A stretch of 64,000 nt of DNA, taken from positions 19,167,927 through 19,231,926 of the forward strand of contig JANJXV010000024.1 in NCBI GenBank assembly GCA_024803745.1, read 5' to 3'. The stretch's first letter is position 1, and each line of letters opens with the position of its first letter. The notes under the pieces were generated by a model. It ran no database searches. It was not told the origin of the DNA and worked only from the letters and a program-made list of their open reading frames with translations. The position numbers and the translations under genes were made by a program. This DNA is from Megascapheus bottae. Lineage: Eukaryota; Chordata; Mammalia; Rodentia; Geomyidae. This document shows positions 57,659-64,000 of this stretch, piece by piece.

Positions 57659-59058
57659 AAGAATGTTGAGGGAGGAATACCAATACCAAACTTCAAACTC
57701 TATTACTAAGCCATTGTGATTTTAAAAAAAAAAATAGCTTGGTATTGTCACAAGAACAGGCCTGAGGACCAATGAAATAAAAAACCTTGAATTGAACCTG
57801 CAGACCTATAGCCATCTAATATTTGATAAGGGAGCCAAAAACACAACAACATAGAAGAAAAATACTCTCTTCAATAGATGATGCTGTATAGCATTAATGT
57901 ATAGCATTGGCTATATATGTGCAGAAAACTGAAGCTATCCTTATATATCACCCTTAACAGAAACAATCCCAAATGGATCAAAGACCTCAATATAAGACCA
58001 GATACCCTGAAACTATTACAGAAAGGGATAGAAGAAATATTAGGGTTCCTTGGCACAGGTCAAAATTCCTGAGTAAAGATCCAGAATCACAACAAGTTAA
58101 AGAAAGACTGGATAAATGAGACTGCATCAAACTGAAGTTTCTGTGAGGCAAAGGACATAGCTAGAAAGATAAATTGAAAGCACACAGAATGAGAGAAGAT
58201 TTTTGATAGCTATACATCAGACAAGGACCTAAGATCTAAAATATACTTAGAGCTCAAAGAATTAAGCCCCCCAAAAGCAAATCCTCAAAGAAACAACAAC
58301 CCCATTAATAAGAAAAAAATAAGAATGTCCAATAGACATTCAACATCTCTGGCCATACCCTAGTTAGAATGCCCATTGTCAAGAAAACTGACAATAACAA
58401 ATGCTGGCAGGGATGTGGCCAAAAGGGAACACTACTACACTGTTGGTGGGAATGCAAACTTATTGGACCACTCTGAAAAGCAGTTTGGAGGATCCTCAGA
58501 AGACTACACATAGAGCTTCCCTATGACATAGCAACCCCATGCCTGGGCATTTACCCAAATGACCACAAACCAGGCTGTACTAAAGCCACCAGCACAACCA
58601 TGTTTGTTGCAGCATTGTTTACTATAACTAAGATATGGAATCAACCCAGATGTCCCTCAGTGGAACAAATGAATCAAGGAAATGTGGCATATATACACAA
58701 TGCAATTCTATAGTTCCATTAGAAAGAATGTCATTACATCATTCCTAAGGAAAGGAAAAGACTTGGACAAAATATATTAGGCAAAGTAAGCCAGACTCAA
58801 AGAAACATGGACTGCAGGGTTTCTTCATTTATAATAATTAGAATGTGTCTCTAACTCTCCAAGTAAATCCAAAGAATAGTAAAAGACAAATTATACTTGG
58901 ACATGATTAATTAAAAAGTACTTCTAACATTCACATAGTGAGAACAAAGGAGGTATTCTTAGGAGAAGATCAAAAGGGCTAAATATTTATGGGCATATGA
59001 TCATATAAAATGATGCTTATCAAAATGAACTCCATGGAAACAAGAGTTTTGTTTGTTT

Positions 59059-59059
<1 letters not shown>

Positions 59060-59097
<38 letters not shown>

Positions 59098-59104
59098 CGT
59101 GTGG
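59060..59104. repeat. (GT)n microsatellite
   Basis: About 20 GT units with two GC variants at the right edge. Confidence 0.95.
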
Positions 59105-59320
59105 GTCCTAGGGCTTCAGCTCTGGGCCTGGGCATCGTCCCTGAGCACTTCAGCTCAAGGCTACGGCCCTAGCCCTGGAGCCACAGTGCCACTTCCCATT
59201 TTCTAGTAGTTAGCTGGAGATGAGTCTTACAAACTTTAGTGCCTGAGCTAGCTGTGAACCACCATCCTTTTATCTCAGCCTCCTGAGTAGCTAGGATTAC
59301 AGGCATGAGCCACCACAACA
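59105..59320 (-). mobile_element. B1-like/Geo-type SINE (antisense)
   Basis: 'gggcttcagctctgggcctg', 'ctgagtagctaggattacag', 'gcatgagccaccacaaca'. The (GT)n lies at its tail end. Confidence 0.87.
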
Positions 59321-59727
59321 AGAGGGTTTTTTTTATTGGTATTGTTTGTGTTTCTTTCCCACCCACTCCCCTCTTTGGTTTATTCCTATTTGTGACTCTT
59401 TTTGATTTCTGTACCCTTTGTCTTACATATAAGTTTACCTGATTTGGGTAAGGAAGAAAAGAGGTAAACCAATTCAGCAGTAATACTCACTAGACGCTGT
59501 GTTGGAAATTAACTATATGACTCAGAGGAAAGGGGTCGGGAAGGGAAAAATTGGGGAAACTGAGGAAGGGGTGACACTGTTCATAAAGAAATGTACTCAT
59601 TACCTGACCTATGTAACTGTGATCCCTCTGTTCATCACCGTACAATAATTTTAACAAACTGCTAAGCCTACAATCCAAAATCATATTGTCTGCAGTCAAT
59701 GTTAAGTGCTTATACATTTACAATTAA

Positions 59728-59955
59728 AAATTAATCCAAGCTACTCAAGAAACTGAGATCTGAGGATCATGGTTCAAAGCCAGCCCAGGCACTACAGTCT
59801 GTGAGACTCCTGTCTCTAATTAACCACCAGAAAACATGAAGTGGTGCTGTGGCTCAAGTGATAGAGCATATAGCCTTTAGATGAACTGCTCATGGACAGC
59901 ACCCCGGCCCAGAGTACAAGCCCCACAATCCCACAATGACAAAAAAAAAAAAAAT
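59728..59955 (+). mobile_element. B1-like/Geo-type SINE
   Basis: 'gctactcaagaaactgagat' (5'-truncated head), 'ttaaccaccagaaaacatga', 'tgtggctcaagtgatagagc', ending with an A-run. Confidence 0.85.
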
Positions 59956-60758
59956 CCACTCTCCAGGAAAATGTATGCCAGTATGAATAAAAATGCATTC
60001 CCTTCTTAGATGAGTTTTATGCTTCCCAGCTGTCCTCAAGATTAATTACATATAGTAAATTATACACTTTCTGCATCCCAACAAAACTACAAATACCATG
60101 ATTTTGTCATTTTTGCATCTCTTATTGAAAAAAACTCTTATTAATTACTCATCAGCTATAAAATCTTGATAATTGTTCAAAATTTTTGAAGCACTTGGAT
60201 ACATAAACTGTGATTTTAATAGTTGATTCATATAATTGCTTTAGAAGGACAGAACACATCTTTCATACTCTAAATTAAACACCAAATGCAATCTTTTTAA
60301 AATAACTAGAATCTCTGAATGTTTCGCTGGAAAATATTTCATTTTCTCAAGGTACATAAGGAAACTGAGATTTAATGATTGCCCAAGAATCACATTTACA
60401 CAAGGTCTGCTTAGCAAGACATACATTATAACTACTCAAAGATCTATTCTCTTTCTGAAACATGGAGGTTTTTTCTACTAGTGATGCTCAGAGGGAATTG
60501 ATTCTAAATTTACCCAATTTAGTTATGCTCAGACAGATGTTTGAATATCCCCTAAAACCAGGCTAGTTACTGCTGATAAATAATTCAAAAAGGCAAAAGA
60601 TTTATACCATCTGAAGAGAAACGACACTATCTGGTAAATATTTTAAAACATCCATTTTTGTGGTTGTTTTGGACACTTTTTTTTTTGGTCTGGTGTTTTA
60701 TTCTTTGGCTTCTTTCCTGTGCTGGTACTGGAGGTTGAACTCAGTGTCTCTTGCTTAG
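59956..60758. other. Unique AT-rich sequence; antisense SINE scrap near 60715-60758
   Basis: 'ctggtactggaggttgaact' resembles a SINE tail complement immediately before the L1 poly-T. Nothing else is recognised. Confidence 0.45.
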
Positions 60759-61058
60759 TTTTTTTTTTATTAAAGAATTTATTAACATTGATTTTTAGAT
60801 CATATTTTAAATGAGAAGTTTAACAATCAAATGTTCAAGGGGGGAATCTCTATAATCACTAGGACTTAGTATTTAAAACTTAATCAAAATTAGGCTAAGG
60901 GTTTGTATGATGTAGAAATATATTAATTTATGAAATAAAACATTATGTCTATAGAGTCATAGGATTTTATGTCTATATAGTTATGTTTATATTTCCATTA
61001 CCATGTCCATAGCTTTGCGTATGCAGTTATTGAGTCCTTGCTCTTGTACTCTTTGGAT

Positions 61059-64000
61059 TTAATAGCCACATATTAAGGATACCATGCGCCTTTTGTTCCT
61101 TAGGTCTTGACTTGTCTCACTCAACATGATTCGCTCTAGATTCATCCACTTCCCTGCGAATGCCATTATTTTATCTTGTCTGTTGGCTATGTAGAATTCC
61201 ATTTTGTATATATACCACATTTTCTGTATCCATTCATCTGCAGTAGGGCATCTATCTGCATTGTTTCCATTGCCTGGCTATTGTGAATAGTGCAGAGATG
61301 AACATAGCTGAGCAGGTGTCCTTATCATATCTTGGGTCATGATATTCAGGATAGATGCCCAGAAGTGGTATGGCGGGATCATAGGGAAGGTCTATTTTCA
61401 GCTCCTTAAGAAACCTCCACTCTGCTTTCCAGAGTGGCTGAACTAGTCTACATTCCCACCAGCAGGGTAGTAGGGTTCCTTTTTCTCCACAACCCCGCCA
61501 GCAACTGTCATTCTCTGAGTTCAAAATCTTGGCCATTCGTGTTGGGGTAAGGCGGTATCTGAGGGTTGTTTCTATTTGCATTTCCTTTATGACCATAGAT
61601 GATGAACATTTTCTCATATGCTTTTCTGCCATTTTAATCTCTTCTTCTGGTAAGTCTCTCTTTAGTTCCCTTGCCCATTTACTGAATGGTTTATTGGGTT
61701 TCGGGGGGATTAGTTTCTTAAGTTCCCTATAGATATTGGATATTAAGCATTTGTCAGATGTATTGTTGGTGAATATCTTTTCCCAGTTGGTTGGCTGTCT
61801 CTCTACTTTTGCGACTATGTTTTTATCTGTGCAGAAACATTTTATTTTTAGGTAGTCCCATTTATCGAGTCTCTTTCCAATCTGTTGTGACCCTGGGATT
61901 CTGTTCAGGAATCTTTTGCCTATTTCTATGAGTTCCGGTGTCAGCAGTTTCACGGTTTCCAGTCTGATGTTGAGGTCTTTGATCCACTTTGAGTAAATGC
62001 TTGTGCATGGCGAAAGGCTAGGGTCAATTTTTAATTTTCTGCATGTGGCTTGTCCCGACCGGCGGGACGTCAACTAGGGCCAAGAACCTAGAGGGAGGAA
62101 TGAAAGGGACAGAAGACACAAAGAAGGCAGCAAGACAAGCGTTCTGATCAAGCTGCGAATTTTATTTTTCACACAGAGGCTTATATGCCTCTTCAGGAGA
62201 GGCAATAGGGGGTTGGGGTACTGCTCAGGGTAGGAGGTCAGGTGGTAGGATGTTTACATATCAATACAAGCAGGCAAGAGTTGCTTAGTGACCTTAGGGC
62301 AAGGAACTATGCAGGCACATTCTTATGCTAAGAATTCAGGGAGGAGGAGAATGTCTCCGAAAGTGGCTGCCCAGTTTTGCTAGCACCAATAACTGAATAG
62401 ACTGTTTGTTCCACTGTATGTCTTTGGCTCCTTTGTCAAATACAAGTTGCCTATAGGTATGTGGTTCTATTTCTGGGTCTTCTATTCTGTTCCACTGATC
62501 TTCTGTTTTTGTTATTATGGCTCTACAGTAGAGTTTGAAGTCTGGTATTGTAATACCACCAGCATTGCTCTTTTTGCCTAGAATTGTTTTGGCTATTCTA
62601 GGTCTTTTCTTGTTCCATATGAATCTTTGGATTATATCTTCTATTTCCGTAAAGAATGTCTTTGGGATTTTGATGGGGATTGCATTGAATTTGTATATCA
62701 ATTTTGGCAGTATACCCATTTTCACTATGTTGGTTCTCCCTAGCATGAGCATGGGATGTCTTTCCATTTCCTAGTATCCTCTTTAATTTCTTTTGTTAGG
62801 CTTTTATAGTTTTCATTGAATAATTCCTTTACATCTTTCGTTAAGTATATTCCTAGGTATTTTATTCTTTTGGGGGCTATTGCAAATGGGATCATTTTCT
62901 TGATTTGGCCTTCTGTTTGTGTATTGTTGGTGTACAAGAAGCCTACTGGCTTCTGAAGGTTAATTTTGTATCCTGCCCCTTTGCTAAAGTAGTTTACTAA
63001 TTCTAGAAATTTGGGAGTGGAGTTTGTTGGGTCACACAGGTAGAGGATCATGTCATCTGCGAATAGGGATAGTTTAATTTCTTCTTTCCCTATGTGGATC
63101 CCTTTGCTGTCCTTTTCTTGCCTTATTGCTCTGGCTAAGGGTTCCAGCACGATATTGAAGAGGAGTGGAGAGAGTGGGCATCCCTGTCTAGTTCCTAATT
63201 TTGAGGTGAATGGTTCCGGTCTTTCACCATTTAGTATAATACTGGCTGTAGGTTTTTCATATATGGCTTTCACTATTTTGAGGAATGTACTTCTTATTCC
63301 TATTTTTTCTAGTGCTTTCAACATGAATGGATGTTGTATTTTGTCAAATGCCTTCTCTGCATCCAGAGAAATTATCATATGATTCTTATCCTTAGCTCTA
63401 TTGATGTGATGTATTACATTGATTGATTTGCGAATGTTAAACCAGCCTTGCATCTGTGGGATGAAGCCTACTTGATCATAGTGTATGATTTTTTAAATTT
63501 GTTTCTGGATTCTGTTGGCTAAAATTTTATTGAGGAGTTTTGCATCTGTGTTCATTAGAGAGATAGGTCTGTAGTTTTCTTTTTGTTGGGTCTTTCCCTG
63601 GTTTGAGGATGAGAGTAATATTAGCTTCATAAAATGAGTTTGGTATTGCTCCTTCTGTTTCTATTTCTCAGTAGAGTTTCAAGAGTATAGGTGTTATTTC
63701 ATCTTTAAATGTCTTGTAGAATTCCACAGTGAATCCATCTGGACCTGGGCTCTTTTTGGTTGGCATTTCCCTGATTGCTTTCACAATTTTGTTGTAAGAT
63801 ATTGGTTTGTTCAGTTTGTTTACCTCACCGTTGTTCAGTGTGGGTAGCCTATATTTATTTAAGAAATCATCCATTTCTACCAGATTTTCTTGTTTCTTTG
63901 AATATAGGCCGTGGTAGTACCTATTCATTATGGACTGGATTTCTTGGGAATCAGTTGTGATTGTTTCCATGGGGTCTCTAATCTTGTTTATTTGAGTCTC
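61059..64000 (-). pseudogene. L1 ORF2p relic, partial (antisense)
   Basis: Stop complement at about 61059-61061. The C-terminal Cys/His segment 'CWRGCGEKGTLLPCW' lies near 61457-61501, where the usual His reads Pro. Thumb and connection text is open over 61252-62073 up to the LTR. The reverse transcriptase segment 62740-63453 reads open, with '[16 protein letters not shown]' and FADD at 63052-63063. 'KSPGPDGFTVEFYK' lies near 63715-63756. Frame changes and stops occur near 63490 and 63590-63670. The endonuclease is outside the window. Confidence 0.9.
62051..62362 (-). mobile_element. ERVK/IAP-like solo LTR inside an L1 ORF2 (antisense)
   Basis: 312 bp absent from the homologous L1 at 21600-21640. 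Flanked by gtggct at 62045-62050 and 62363-62368, a 6-bp duplication typical of class II elements. On the minus strand it has a TATA-type 'ggcatataag' (62179-62188), AATAAA (62161-62166) and an end '...ggtcgggaca'. Its 5' terminus reads TTTCGG instead of TG, so a few bases may be lost or mutated. No internal viral genes. Confidence 0.83.

Larger units (their letters stand above)
57662..59665 (+). mobile_element. Older L1 3' part interrupted by (GT)n and an antisense SINE
   Basis: ORF2 C-terminal region from 'aataccaataccaaacttca' (57677), 'acactgttggtgggaatgca' near 58438, to a 3'UTR that is split at about 59056-59320 and ends 'cgtacaataattttaac' near 59655. Many stops. Confidence 0.82.
60759..64000 (-). 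mobile_element. L1 (antisense), 5' end beyond the window
   Basis: Poly-T and the complement of the 3'UTR of the 18.7-22.9 kb L1 lineage ('taaagaatttattaacattg'), then ORF2 on the minus strand to the window edge. It is interrupted by a solo LTR at 62051-62362. Confidence 0.93.

Overview
This window is mammalian nuclear DNA, most likely from a geomyoid rodent (kangaroo rat, pocket mouse or pocket gopher). The main clue is a dense set of dimeric SINEs. Their left monomer is ID/tRNA-like (A box near 'tggcctagtgg', B box 'ggttcgattcc') and their right monomer matches what I recall as the IDL-Geo SINE of Geomyoidea. A second SINE family joins a B1/7SL-like head to the same kind of right monomer. 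No bacterial-type gene, multi-exon host gene or intact host coding sequence is visible. The window reads as intergenic or intronic DNA built mainly by retrotransposition.

Layout. 1-3 kb: SINEs and an 82-bp minisatellite. 3.03-10.32 kb: a near-complete but mutated L1 with a GC-rich 5'UTR, broken ORF1, broken ORF2, G-rich 3'UTR and A-tail. 10-18 kb: SINEs, (GT)n and an L1 3' end inserted in an older L1 3' end. 18.6-24.3 kb: three stacked L1 layers, including a 4.2-kb L1 flanked by a perfect 13-bp target duplication. 24-34 kb: SINEs nested in SINEs, pyrimidine and GA tracts, and older L1 pieces. 34.1-37.2 kb: an L1 3' fragment and, next to it, a processed retrocopy of PNRC2, each with a long target-site duplication. 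37.3-43.96 kb: an env-deleted class I (gamma-type) endogenous retrovirus with two LTRs, a tRNA-Gly-type primer site, decayed gag and pol, and a scrap of env. 44-60 kb: L1 fragments with composite internal insertions, a 459-bp solo LTR with 6-bp target duplication, a MaLR-like LTR, SINEs and CA/GA/GAAA tracts. 60.76-64 kb: a minus-strand L1 running off the window, interrupted by a second ERVK/IAP-like solo LTR.

How the parts work together: the L1 elements supply the enzymology (endonuclease, reverse transcriptase) that would have produced the SINE copies and the PNRC2 retrocopy, as shown by A-tails, 7-16 bp target duplications and a TT/AAAA-type site. The LTR elements carry their own signatures (4-bp duplication for the gamma-type provirus, 6-bp for the two class II-type solo LTRs). 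All protein-coding relics seen here carry stops or frameshifts, so I call no functional protein gene. I did not find a previously unknown molecular system. The most useful observations are the nesting chronology, the provirus anatomy, the SINE modularity and subfamilies, and repeated use of one target site.
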